Positions 1 to 5,109 of a stretch of DNA of 5,678 nucleotides are shown here, piece by piece. Under the pieces are notes generated by a model, which was not told where the DNA came from, searched no databases, and saw only the letters and a program-made list of their open reading frames with translations. The position numbers and the translations under genes are program-made. Positions within the stretch are counted from its first letter, which is position 1, and every line of letters begins with the position of its first letter. The stretch comes from Methanobacteriota archaeon. Its GTDB lineage: Archaea > Hydrothermarchaeota > Hydrothermarchaeia > Hydrothermarchaeales > SZUA-236. The stretch spans positions 1 to 5,678 of the forward strand of contig QIDD01000074.1 in assembly GCA_003230355.1 (NCBI GenBank). The letters are read 5' to 3'.

Positions 1-103
1 TGCGGGCAATGCGCAGCAGCTCCTCTTGATAATATTTTCTGAAGAACTCGTCAAAGCGCTCGCTGACCTCTTCAATCTCAAGTGTTTGAGTCGTGGTTTC
101 CAT
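1..103 (-). CDS. mcm: Probable MCM replicative helicase, N-terminal 34 residues only (partial)
   Basis: The reading frame starts at ATG 103 and runs off the left edge, so only 34 residues are visible. After a short acidic head (METTTQTLEIEEVSERF) come the residues DEFFRKYYQEELLRIAR. From memory of the family, this resembles the first helix of archaeal MCM helicases, where a 'FxEFFRxYYxxE' segment opens the N-terminal domain. MCM forms a ring hexamer that unwinds DNA at replication forks. The ATPase motifs and zinc knuckle would lie outside the window and were not seen. The start is supported by a TATA-like element centred about 32 bases upstream and by the absence of another in-frame start nearby; there is no Shine-Dalgarno sequence. 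The call rests on a short segment, so another coiled acidic N-terminus is possible. Confidence 0.65.
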   Translation of the reverse strand, partial: METTTQTLEIEEVSERFDEFFRKYYQEELLRIAR

Positions 104-130
104 GGTAATATAATAAAGAAAGTGTTAGTC

Positions 131-140
131 ATATTTATAG
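131..140 (-). promoter_or_regulatory. TATA box for the probable mcm gene
   Basis: The minus strand reads CTATAAATAT, a good archaeal TATA element. It is centred about 32 bases before ATG 103, which would place transcription start a few bases before the ATG. It lies just beyond the stop codon of the preceding minus-strand gene (ending at 144), so mcm can be transcribed independently of that gene. Confidence 0.6.
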
Positions 141-143
141 ATA

Positions 144-1718
144 TTACAAGCTATGTTCGAACAATGGTGTAAATGCATACCTATTTACATTAACCTCCCT
201 AATTAATCCTTGAGCAACAGCAGTGCTAAGACTCCTTCTTACTTCAGGAATTGCATCGTCAAATTCCATGTTGCCCTTCTTGGCGTATTCAGAAATTATC
301 ACCTCCTCAGACAAGACTCTGCCGAAAGAATTTCGAGCATCTTTAACGACACTCAACAAAGGTAATTCTGCAATATGAGCAGGATCCTGAGTGAACCTTT
401 TTATTTTTTCATCAATGATTTTTTTACTAACTTTTGAAGCTGTCAGATCAAATATTAAACCGGTTAGAGTTTCTGCAAGTACCTTGCTTGTGGTTTTTAG
501 ACCGCGTTTTTGACTGACCCCTAAACCTTTATCCAAAGCACTTGCAAAGCGTCCAGAATTCTCATACCTGCCAAAATGAATGTTAGGGTCTAAAAGCATA
601 TTTTTTCTAGTTAAATAATCGACAATCAAATCTTCTCCGGTCTCATTCTTTATATATCCTAATATATTATTGTCAAAAATTCCTATTCTGTCAGCTTCTT
701 TTACACGATCTTTTATCTGCTGTGATTTCAAATATGCAATGGATGCTCTGATTTCAGGAAGGTACTCCTCAAAAATACCAAAGTTAATATCTAGCTCGTT
801 AAGTCTTAAAGGAATTTCAGTTTTGGTGTTTAGAGGACCTTCAATTTGCGGCTGGCTAGAAACAAGAACTCCATCAACCATGCCCTTTGCCTTTGTCCGA
901 TTTTCTAGGACAGTTTCAGCAGCCTTTGAATTTCCAGAGAAAAAAATGAAATCCGTCTTGGGCATTCTTAGTGTTTCTTTTTTTCTTGAATACCAGGATA
1001 TTAGTTTTTGGTCCACTCCGAAATTACAGTCTAAAGTAAAAGGAAAGTAAAGGTCCTCAAAAAAATTAAGAAGGAATTTTTGTTCGAAGCCTGAATAATT
1101 TGATGACCCTCCTGACGGGTAGATTGTGGCAAATGTTCCACTTGGCACTCCACTTTGAGTTATCAATGGACTTCCAACAATCTGGGCTTTTATCAAAGTT
1201 CGTACAGAATCAGTTGTTATGACAATCTCATCAATAAGCTTCATAATCTCGGGGAAAGAAAATATCTCAGAGGAATAGTTAGATGCGACTTTAGCTGGTT
1301 CAATACGATCTGCAATTATGATTGCTCCTTGATACCTCTTATAGATAGAAAATTCTAAGGTTTTAGCTCGGTGCCCATAGATAGTAACAAATTCTGACGT
1401 AGAAGACCGTGTAACATTTTTTCTATCTACAAGTACAATACAACCAATATCAAGATCATCATGAAATGCGGTTAAAAAATTGTAATCAACATCTAAATCG
1501 TCAATTTGATCTTTGAATTTTTTAACCATTACTTTTTTGTATATATCTGTTGGAATTTGTCTAAGAAAACCCACAACTCCAGATTCGGGACTATTCAATT
1601 GAGTCTTGAATTTTCCACCTTGAACTAATTTAAATTCATCTTTTTTAAGTTTACTAATTAACCTTAACTCAGGGAACTTATTAGATAACCAAACAGAATC
1701 ATTGATTAATTCATTCAT
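144..1718 (-). CDS. Unrecognised 524-residue protein with a likely C-terminal winged helix
   Basis: I do not recognise this protein. The frame is open from a TTG at 1727, but ATG 1718 (MNELINDSVW...) is preferred because a TATA-like element lies about 31 bases upstream. There is no signal peptide or clear membrane segment, so it is probably cytoplasmic. The chain is rich in Lys, Asp, Glu, Ser and Ile. The last ~60 residues (about 465-520) look like a winged helix: a helix (SEEVIISEYAKKG), a second helix (EVRRSLSTAVAQGLI), then a hydrophobic beta wing (REVNVNRYAFTP). That suggests DNA binding or protein contact at the C-terminus. I see no Walker, HNH or convincing PD-(D/E)XK motif. The gene is visibly more AT-rich than the genes to its right: bases 421-480 hold 19 G+C of 60. 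It sits between a conserved hydrolase gene and probable mcm, so a replication-linked role or a recent insertion are both possible. That it is a real gene is fairly sure (long intact frame); the function is unknown. Confidence 0.8.
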   Translation of the reverse strand: MNELINDSVWLSNKFPELRLISKLKKDEFKLVQGGKFKTQLNSPESGVVGFLRQIPTDIYKKVMVKKFKDQIDDLDVDYNFLTAFHDDLDIGCIVLVDRKNVTRSSTSEFVTIYGHRAKTLEFSIYKRYQGAIIIADRIEPAKVASNYSSEIFSFPEIMKLIDEIVITTDSVRTLIKAQIVGSPLITQSGVPSGTFATIYPSGGSSNYSGFEQKFLLNFFEDLYFPFTLDCNFGVDQKLISWYSRKKETLRMPKTDFIFFSGNSKAAETVLENRTKAKGMVDGVLVSSQPQIEGPLNTKTEIPLRLNELDINFGIFEEYLPEIRASIAYLKSQQIKDRVKEADRIGIFDNNILGYIKNETGEDLIVDYLTRKNMLLDPNIHFGRYENSGRFASALDKGLGVSQKRGLKTTSKVLAETLTGLIFDLTASKVSKKIIDEKIKRFTQDPAHIAELPLLSVVKDARNSFGRVLSEEVIISEYAKKGNMEFDDAIPEVRRSLSTAVAQGLIREVNVNRYAFTPLFEHSL

Positions 1719-1744
1719 AACCCACAAGTGTTATTTGATTTAGA

Positions 1745-1753
1745 CTATTTAAC
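1745..1753 (-). promoter_or_regulatory. Putative TATA box for the 524-residue protein gene
   Basis: The minus strand reads GTTAAATAG, centred about 31 bases before ATG 1718. This is the same spacing seen for several other genes here and implies a leaderless or nearly leaderless transcript. A second AT-rich run (CTATAAAC, around 1756-1763) is slightly too far upstream. The surrounding bases are AT-rich, which weakens the call. Confidence 0.45.
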
Positions 1754-1781
1754 AATTGTTTATAGGAGACCTGTGTTTCCA

Positions 1782-1808
1782 TTGAAATTATTTTTCATTT
1801 AATTTCAA
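1782..1808. repeat. Perfect 9-bp inverted repeat across the stop codon of the TatD-like gene
   Basis: TTGAAATTA at 1782-1790 is mirrored by TAATTTCAA at 1800-1808 with a 9-base spacer. The right arm covers the last codons of the TatD-like gene, and the stop codon lies in the loop. No T-run follows on the minus strand, so it is not a typical intrinsic terminator. It may mark a 3' end structure or be chance in AT-rich sequence. Confidence 0.4.
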
Positions 1809-2661
1809 CGCCGTAGGTCTTTTCAATGTTGTCACAGTGTATCCGTGCAGCGTCTTCCAGGCTCAAAAGTCCTTCTTCAACAAGTTTCTTTGTCACGCGG
1901 GGCACAGTCTTTGGCCCTAGAACCGCGCCGGGCCGTGTGTTATCGTCAATATAATCTGACTCCATCAGAAAGCCGGTGTTGTGTTTCAGCGCGGCGGTTA
2001 TGTTTTCAGTCGATGATAGAACCGACGGTGTGATACCATATTTCTGCGCAAGAGCTGTTTCTGGCCCGCTGAAATGCTTCACCACCTTATCATATTTTAT
2101 CCGTGTGTTTTTTATCATCTTTGAAAGATCGTCGAAAAGTTTTTCCGAAGCAGATTCTGTGTGAAGCTGAAGTGCGCAGCCCAAGTCTTTCGCAACACAC
2201 ATGGCGTGCTCTAAAAGTTTGTTTGACACTTCGAAAACATCGGGTTCAACAGGATAGTGGGGCCTGCCGATCTCGCCGAGCGCCGCTGCCATCCTATTTT
2301 CAACAAAACCGCCGGCAATATCTACAGCACCCGTTGAAATCTCAAGGGCCCGCACCGTGCCAAACCGCTCGCAAAGATACACAAGCTCAGCAGGATGCAC
2401 ACCGACCACGGGGAAAACCACTAGTCCCGTCTCTTCTGCAATCATCTGCCCAAGCTCAACTGTGCCCTCGAAAACAGCCGTGAAATCAGATGCTTTTGTA
2501 ACCGTTACATCCCAGTCTTTTGACATCTTGTTTACGAGAAACATGCATGTGCCGCCAGCGCGCTTAAACCTTTTGGCGGCTTCAAGCCCCATCCCACCTC
2601 TAGGGTCGATGTGCATGTGATTATCAGTTACAGCTTCAAGCTTCACCAGACCACCAAACAT
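1795..2661 (-). CDS. TatD-related metal-dependent hydrolase, archaeal type (COG1831-like)
   Basis: A 288-residue TIM-barrel hydrolase of the amidohydrolase/TatD group. The metal-binding pattern is complete: His15 and His17 (DNHMHID) after strand 1, His89 in GVHP, Glu130 in LGEIGRPH with His135, His167 in QLHTE, His196 in VKHFSG, and Asp236 in MESDYIDD. The EIGRPH and SDYIDDNTRPG stretches match what I know of the archaeal COG1831 branch rather than bacterial TatD nuclease. The substrate in this branch is not established; a phosphoesterase or nuclease activity is only inferred. It is soluble, with no signal peptide. The start is uncertain. ATG 2661 has no Shine-Dalgarno sequence, and GTG 2646 (residue 6) overlaps the stop of an upstream leaderless ORF in a GTGA arrangement that could couple translation. 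The strong TATA element lies about 87 bases upstream of ATG 2661, unlike the other genes here. Confidence 0.88.
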   Translation of the reverse strand: MFGGLVKLEAVTDNHMHIDPRGGMGLEAAKRFKRAGGTCMFLVNKMSKDWDVTVTKASDFTAVFEGTVELGQMIAEETGLVVFPVVGVHPAELVYLCERFGTVRALEISTGAVDIAGGFVENRMAAALGEIGRPHYPVEPDVFEVSNKLLEHAMCVAKDLGCALQLHTESASEKLFDDLSKMIKNTRIKYDKVVKHFSGPETALAQKYGITPSVLSSTENITAALKHNTGFLMESDYIDDNTRPGAVLGPKTVPRVTKKLVEEGLLSLEDAARIHCDNIEKTYGVEIK

Positions 2662-2720
2662 TGTTTTTCGCGCGCAGAAACTGGCTGCCCCGGCTCTGCT
2701 AAGTCCAGATTTGACCCCAT
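2643..2720 (-). CDS. Possible leaderless 25-codon upstream ORF overlapping the TatD-like gene start
   Basis: An ATG at 2720 lies about 27 bases downstream of the centre of a strong TATA element, the same spacing as the annotated leaderless genes. It opens a 25-codon frame (MGSNLDLAEPG...CLVVW) ending with TGA at 2645-2643. It runs out of frame through the first codons of the TatD-like gene. Its TGA overlaps GTG 2646-2644, an in-frame start option of that gene. This suggests a leader peptide that couples or regulates translation of the hydrolase. The peptide itself has no recognisable motif. It could be chance: if transcription starts just downstream of this ATG, it is not translated. Confidence 0.3.
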   Translation of the reverse strand: MGSNLDLAEPGQPVSAREKQCLVVW

Positions 2721-2741
2721 ATATGCACAGTGTCGGTAACT

Positions 2742-2752
2742 CTATTTATATA
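2742..2752 (-). promoter_or_regulatory. Strong TATA box for the TatD-like gene, readable in both directions
   Basis: The minus strand reads TATATAAATAG with a purine-rich stretch (AGAGA) just before it, like an archaeal BRE. Initiation is expected near 2720, giving a 60-base leader to ATG 2661. The plus strand carries TTTATATA (2745-2752), the textbook archaeal TATA consensus. It would place a rightward start near 2775, beside the hairpin at 2780-2823. The purine-rich flank favours leftward use. Confidence 0.6.
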
Positions 2753-2779
2753 TCTCTAAGCATACAAATATGTTATACA

Positions 2780-2823
2780 GCCTGCGAGACAGAGACACTC
2801 ATTTTCAATTTCGTCTTGCAGGC
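2780..2823 (+). other. 11-bp stem-loop in the endA/TatD-like intergenic region, possible small RNA
   Basis: GCCTGCGAGAC (2780-2790) pairs with GTCTTGCAGGC (2813-2823) around a 22-base loop. As plus-strand RNA all 11 positions pair, with one G-U wobble (2786 with 2817). As minus-strand RNA the same position is a C-A mismatch, a hint that the plus strand is the functional one. A TTTATATA element 30-odd bases upstream could drive it. It does not fold as a tRNA, and I see no C/D box pair. It could equally be an endA 3' end structure. Confidence 0.35.
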
Positions 2824-2857
2824 CACCTCCCCCCCTCCGAAAACAACGCCTAATAGT

Positions 2858-3364
2858 TCAGGGTATTATGCGGTCAATCTGGAAGTATGTAATATCTGCT
2901 TCACTGTCCACAACTGCGAAGACAAGGCGTTTTTTAACGCTCTGCGTGAGGCGCACAATTCGCGCAAGCTCTGGAAGACTCATAACAGCATCCTCAGGGA
3001 GCGTGTGCACAAGAAACGTGGAATGTCCTTTCTGGCTGAACTCGCCCTTGTCATATACCCTGAAGTGAGCGCCGAATTTAAAGCCTGTTTTCACAACATA
3101 CCCCCGTGTTCGAAGGTCCCTGTAAACCTCATATCTGCGGTGAAAATCCTCCTCGTCCACTGCCTTCTTCCAGAGCGTCTTCTTATCAATCTGTCGCCTG
3201 CGCTCCTCTACTTCAAGGGTACCGCGTTCCATGAGAAATGCCGCCTCCAAAAGAGACAGCTCATAGCGACCCTCAACCTCCACTCCAAAGCCCCGCTGAA
3301 GCAAGCGCTGAATCTGTGGATCAGACCCTACAATCACCTTGTCATCTCTGAGTTCGCCTAACAT
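2858..3364 (-). CDS. endA: tRNA-intron endonuclease EndA, homotetrameric archaeal type
   Basis: EndA cuts the bulge-helix-bulge at intron borders in precursor tRNA (and rRNA), leaving 2',3'-cyclic phosphate and 5'-OH ends for ligation by RtcB. From ATG 3364 the protein has 168 residues, close to the ~180 of the Methanocaldococcus jannaschii enzyme, whose subunits form a homotetramer. The N-terminal domain (about 1-75) is followed by the catalytic domain with the hallmark DLRTRGYVVKTGFKFG (83-98). The catalytic triad is present: Tyr104 (FRVY), His114 (GHSTFLV) and Lys145 (SVKKRL). The C-terminal strand ADITYFQIDRIIP matches the interface region of the family. A TTG at 3382 would add six residues, but a TATA element centred 29-30 bases before ATG 3364 favours a leaderless ATG start. 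The gene lies 23 bases after the sugar dehydrogenase stop, with its own promoter over that stop. The two functions are unrelated. Confidence 0.95.
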   Translation of the reverse strand: MLGELRDDKVIVGSDPQIQRLLQRGFGVEVEGRYELSLLEAAFLMERGTLEVEERRRQIDKKTLWKKAVDEEDFHRRYEVYRDLRTRGYVVKTGFKFGAHFRVYDKGEFSQKGHSTFLVHTLPEDAVMSLPELARIVRLTQSVKKRLVFAVVDSEADITYFQIDRIIP

Positions 3365-3387
3365 TTGCCCTGCTTCTCTCAACCAGG

Positions 3388-4641
3388 CTATTTAATCTTT
3401 GCCAAACCTATGTATGCCACGCGGTAGAGTGTTCCGCTGTAGTCGTCGCTAGTAATCATCGCGCCGTCGCCTGCAAATATAATGTCAACAGGCCGCCCCC
3501 ATTTTTCCCCGTCTGCCAGCCAACCAGTTGTGAAATCCTCAACAACCGGTGTTTCACCGTCAAAATTGATGCTCACAATCTTGTAGCCCGTTGGTTCGCG
3601 TCGGTTCCAAGAGCCGTGGTAGGCGACGAAGAGCGCACCCTGATATCTTTTTGGAAACATCCCGCCTTCATAGAAACGCAGCCCAAGAGGGGCAGAGTGG
3701 GCCTGAAGTTCTGCTGCCGGGGGCTCGGTGTCTGTGCATTTCGAGGGATCGTTGTATTTTGGGTCAGCAGTGTTCTGGCCGTAGCAGTAGGGCCAGCCAT
3801 AATTTCCGCCCTCACGCAGGATGTTTATCTCCTCTGGCGGAAGGTCATCGCCAAGCAGGTCCCGGCCGTTGTCAGTGGCATATATCTCTCCTGTCACTGG
3901 ATGCCATACAAAGCCAACTGAGTTTCGAAGGCCTGTTGCGAAAACCTCTTCACCAGAGCCATCCCTGTTGAACCTTAGAACCGCGGCGCGGCGGGGATCG
4001 TCTTCGCAGATGTTGCAGGAGCTTCCCACTGAAACATATATCTTGCCGTCCGGTCCGAATCCAATTGTTCTGGTGAAGTGTCCGCCTCCGCTTGGAAGAC
4101 CGCTTATCACAGGTTCTGTCTGGTCAGCCTGATAGTCGCTGTCAGAGTCGCGCATCCGTATTACTCGGTCGTTTTCAGCAACATAGAGCCAGCCACCGTC
4201 AAAGGATAGTCCGTGAGGCTGGTTCAAACCCTGGGCAAAAACTATGATTTCATCAGCGGCTCCGTCTAAATCAAGGTCAATTACAGCGGAGATTCTGCCC
4301 TCTTTTGTCTGGCTAACATAGAGCACGCCGTCAGTATCATAGGTCATGAACCTGGCGCCTGTGAGCCCTGTTGCATAGACCGATGCTTCAAATCCTGGGG
4401 GAAGGTTTAGTGTTCTATCATCAAATCGGCTGTCACTCAATCGGGCTGGAACCTGCAGCTGCTGCGAATGAAGCCCGCCCTCTGGTTCAAAGCCCTGCGG
4501 CGTTGATTGCGGCAGGGGATTAGGGGGCGCAAGTAAACCAGGCGTTCCAAAGTCGGGTGCAAAGGGTGTTTTCACAGTCCAAAGTAACAGGCCTCCCACA
4601 ATCAGCGCGAGCCCAGCCAATGTCCACCTCCACTTTGACAT
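3388..4641 (-). CDS. Membrane-anchored PQQ-dependent sugar dehydrogenase-like beta-propeller (COG2133)
   Basis: A 417-residue protein of the soluble glucose/sorbosone dehydrogenase family. These six-bladed propellers oxidise aldoses or related sugars using pyrroloquinoline quinone and calcium. Residues 1-6 (MSKWRW) are basic, and about 7-23 form a hydrophobic segment. No lipobox Cys is visible, so a signal anchor is likely and the propeller faces outside. A Pro-rich linker (32-55) follows. Family landmarks are LPPGFEASVYATGL (80-93), QPHGLSF with His143, GGGHFTRTIGFGPDG with His188, GLRNSVGFVWHP, a TDNGRD segment (256-261), GNYGWPYCYG (279-288), HSAPLGL with His315, and GALFVAYHGSWNR (335-347). 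Cys209/Cys212 and Cys286/Cys302 could form disulfides, as expected outside the cell. ATG 4641 is chosen over TTG 4689 because a TATA element lies 30 bases before it. No PQQ synthesis gene is visible, so the substrate and cofactor are inferred from the family. Confidence 0.88.
   Translation of the reverse strand: MSKWRWTLAGLALIVGGLLLWTVKTPFAPDFGTPGLLAPPNPLPQSTPQGFEPEGGLHSQQLQVPARLSDSRFDDRTLNLPPGFEASVYATGLTGARFMTYDTDGVLYVSQTKEGRISAVIDLDLDGAADEIIVFAQGLNQPHGLSFDGGWLYVAENDRVIRMRDSDSDYQADQTEPVISGLPSGGGHFTRTIGFGPDGKIYVSVGSSCNICEDDPRRAAVLRFNRDGSGEEVFATGLRNSVGFVWHPVTGEIYATDNGRDLLGDDLPPEEINILREGGNYGWPYCYGQNTADPKYNDPSKCTDTEPPAAELQAHSAPLGLRFYEGGMFPKRYQGALFVAYHGSWNRREPTGYKIVSINFDGETPVVEDFTTGWLADGEKWGRPVDIIFAGDGAMITSDDYSGTLYRVAYIGLAKIK
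3389..3397 (-). promoter_or_regulatory. Putative endA TATA box inside the end of the upstream gene
   Basis: The minus strand reads GATTAAATA, covering the last codons and part of the TAG stop of the sugar dehydrogenase gene. Its centre is 29-30 bases before ATG 3364, fitting leaderless endA transcription. It decides between ATG 3364 and TTG 3382, because the TTG would lie upstream of the predicted transcription start. Confidence 0.5.
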
Positions 4642-4666
4642 GATAGTTATGTCTGTTCTGATGAGG

Positions 4667-4675
4667 TTTAATATT
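4667..4675 (-). promoter_or_regulatory. TATA box for the sugar dehydrogenase gene
   Basis: The minus strand reads AATATTAAA, centred 30 bases before ATG 4641, predicting a leader of only a few bases. GCGGGA lies five bases upstream of it on the same strand (4686 to 4681), matching the layout of the divergent CooT promoter. Confidence 0.55.
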
Positions 4676-4680
4676 GTCGG

Positions 4681-4710
4681 TCCCGCCAAGGCATAAGGGG
4701 CGTTGCGGGA
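4681..4710. promoter_or_regulatory. GCGGGA dyad centred between two divergent TATA boxes (possible operator)
   Basis: TCCCGC (4681-4686) and GCGGGA (4705-4710) form a 6-bp inverted repeat with an 18-base spacer, centred at 4695.5. The midpoint between the two TATA elements is about 4695. Each promoter thus has GCGGGA four or five bases before its TATA box, where TFB contacts or an activator would sit. A shared regulator or an unusual BRE is inferred; a 6-bp match alone could be chance. Confidence 0.35.
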
Positions 4711-4714
4711 AAAA

Positions 4715-4723
4715 GATTATTAA
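4715..4723 (+). promoter_or_regulatory. TATA box for the CooT-like gene
   Basis: GATTATTAA is preceded by an A-rich BRE-like run (AAAA, 4711-4714). Its centre is 28 bases before ATG 4747, so the transcript is expected to begin at or just before the ATG. No Shine-Dalgarno sequence is present between them. Confidence 0.55.
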
Positions 4724-4746
4724 GCGTTCAAACACTAGAAGTGTGT

Positions 4747-4929
4747 ATGTGCGAGACAGCAGTATTCACAGTTAAGGGTGGCGGGCGTAAACAGGTGATG
4801 GATAATGTTTCACTTCTAGTTGTGGATGGAGAGGAGGTCACACTGTCAGGTTTGTTGGGTGATACAAAGCGTGCGCGCGGCAGGATAACACGGGTTGATC
4901 TTGAAAACCACGAGATACTCATAGAATAG
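4747..4929 (+). CDS. CooT-like nickel-binding mini-protein (COG1532/PF10133 type)
   Basis: A 60-residue protein opening MCETAVFTVKGG and continuing as alternating beta strands (VSLLVVDGEEVTLSGLLGD, then RITRVDLENHEILIE). The short length, the invariant Cys at position 2, the central 'LxGLLGD' turn and the closing 'G-I-x-x-VDLExHxIxI' strand match the CooT family as I know it. In Rhodospirillum rubrum, dimeric CooT binds Ni(II) through Cys2 and serves CO dehydrogenase maturation. Archaeal homologues are common and were formerly called predicted RNA-binding proteins. No nickel enzyme gene is visible here, so the client is unknown. A GTG at 4741 would give MCMCE..., which also has Cys at position 2. 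ATG 4747 fits both the TATA spacing and the usual MCE start. A hairpin terminator follows 48 bases after the stop, suggesting a single-gene transcript. Confidence 0.82.
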   Translation: MCETAVFTVKGGGRKQVMDNVSLLVVDGEEVTLSGLLGDTKRARGRITRVDLENHEILIE

Positions 4930-4977
4930 ATGTGCGAAAAAGTTCCTGTGATGAAAAAAGCTATTGCGTTTCTGAGC

Positions 4978-5008
4978 GAGTCCCAATGTGGACTCATTTT
5001 TTGGTTTT
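4978..5008 (+). terminator. Hairpin plus T-run terminator after the CooT-like gene
   Basis: GAGTCC (4978-4983) pairs perfectly with GGACTC (4990-4995) across a six-base loop. It is followed at once by A and TTTTTT (4997-5002), then GG and TTTT. Archaeal RNA polymerase stops mainly at T-runs, with or without a hairpin, so this is a credible terminator. It separates the CooT-like gene from the HNH gene. Confidence 0.65.
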
Positions 5009-5063
5009 AGTGCCAAAAAAAGTGATGAACGTCTGGAGAACTGAGGAATACCTTTTACACTAG

Positions 5064-5109
5064 AAATTATTATATTGCACTTGATAAAAGATAATTAGGT
5101 TTTAAGAAG
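5064..5109 (+). promoter_or_regulatory. Putative promoter and weak ribosome-binding site for the HNH gene
   Basis: An AT-rich TATA-like run, AAATTATTATATT (5064-5076), is centred about 40 bases before ATG 5110, predicting a short leader of roughly 14 bases. AGGT at 5097-5100 could act as a weak Shine-Dalgarno site nine bases before the ATG. This differs from the leaderless pattern of the neighbours. The whole stretch is AT-rich, so the exact element is uncertain. Confidence 0.4.

Noticed and set aside
670..1050. A 126-codon plus-strand frame inside the orphan gene
   Set aside because: It is antisense to the long intact minus-strand frame, with no promoter or recognisable domain.
2103..2483. 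Plus-strand frames opposite the TatD-like hydrolase
   Set aside because: The minus-strand protein has all the metal-binding motifs; these are overlapping shadow frames.
2662..2857. tRNA or C/D box RNA in the 196-base intergenic gap
   Set aside because: No acceptor, anticodon or T-arm arrangement and no matched C and D boxes; only the simple hairpin at 2780-2823 is supported.
2711..3361. A 216-codon plus-strand open frame opposite endA
   Set aside because: It lies antisense to a well-supported endA, begins at a TTG and has no family resemblance; it is a shadow frame.
3591..3971. Plus-strand frames opposite the sugar dehydrogenase
   Set aside because: Several overlapping frames mirror a GC-richer real gene; none has motifs or start signals.
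4930..5010. A 26-codon ORF starting MCE directly after the CooT-like stop, suggesting a second CooT copy
   Set aside because: Similarity stops after the first three residues, and its 3' part is the terminator hairpin and T-run.
4732..5065. The 9-mer ACACTAGAA before both plus-strand genes (4732-4740 and 5057-5065) as a shared operator
   Set aside because: Dozens of repeated 9-mers are expected by chance in a window this size, and the distances to the two starts differ (6 and 44 bases).
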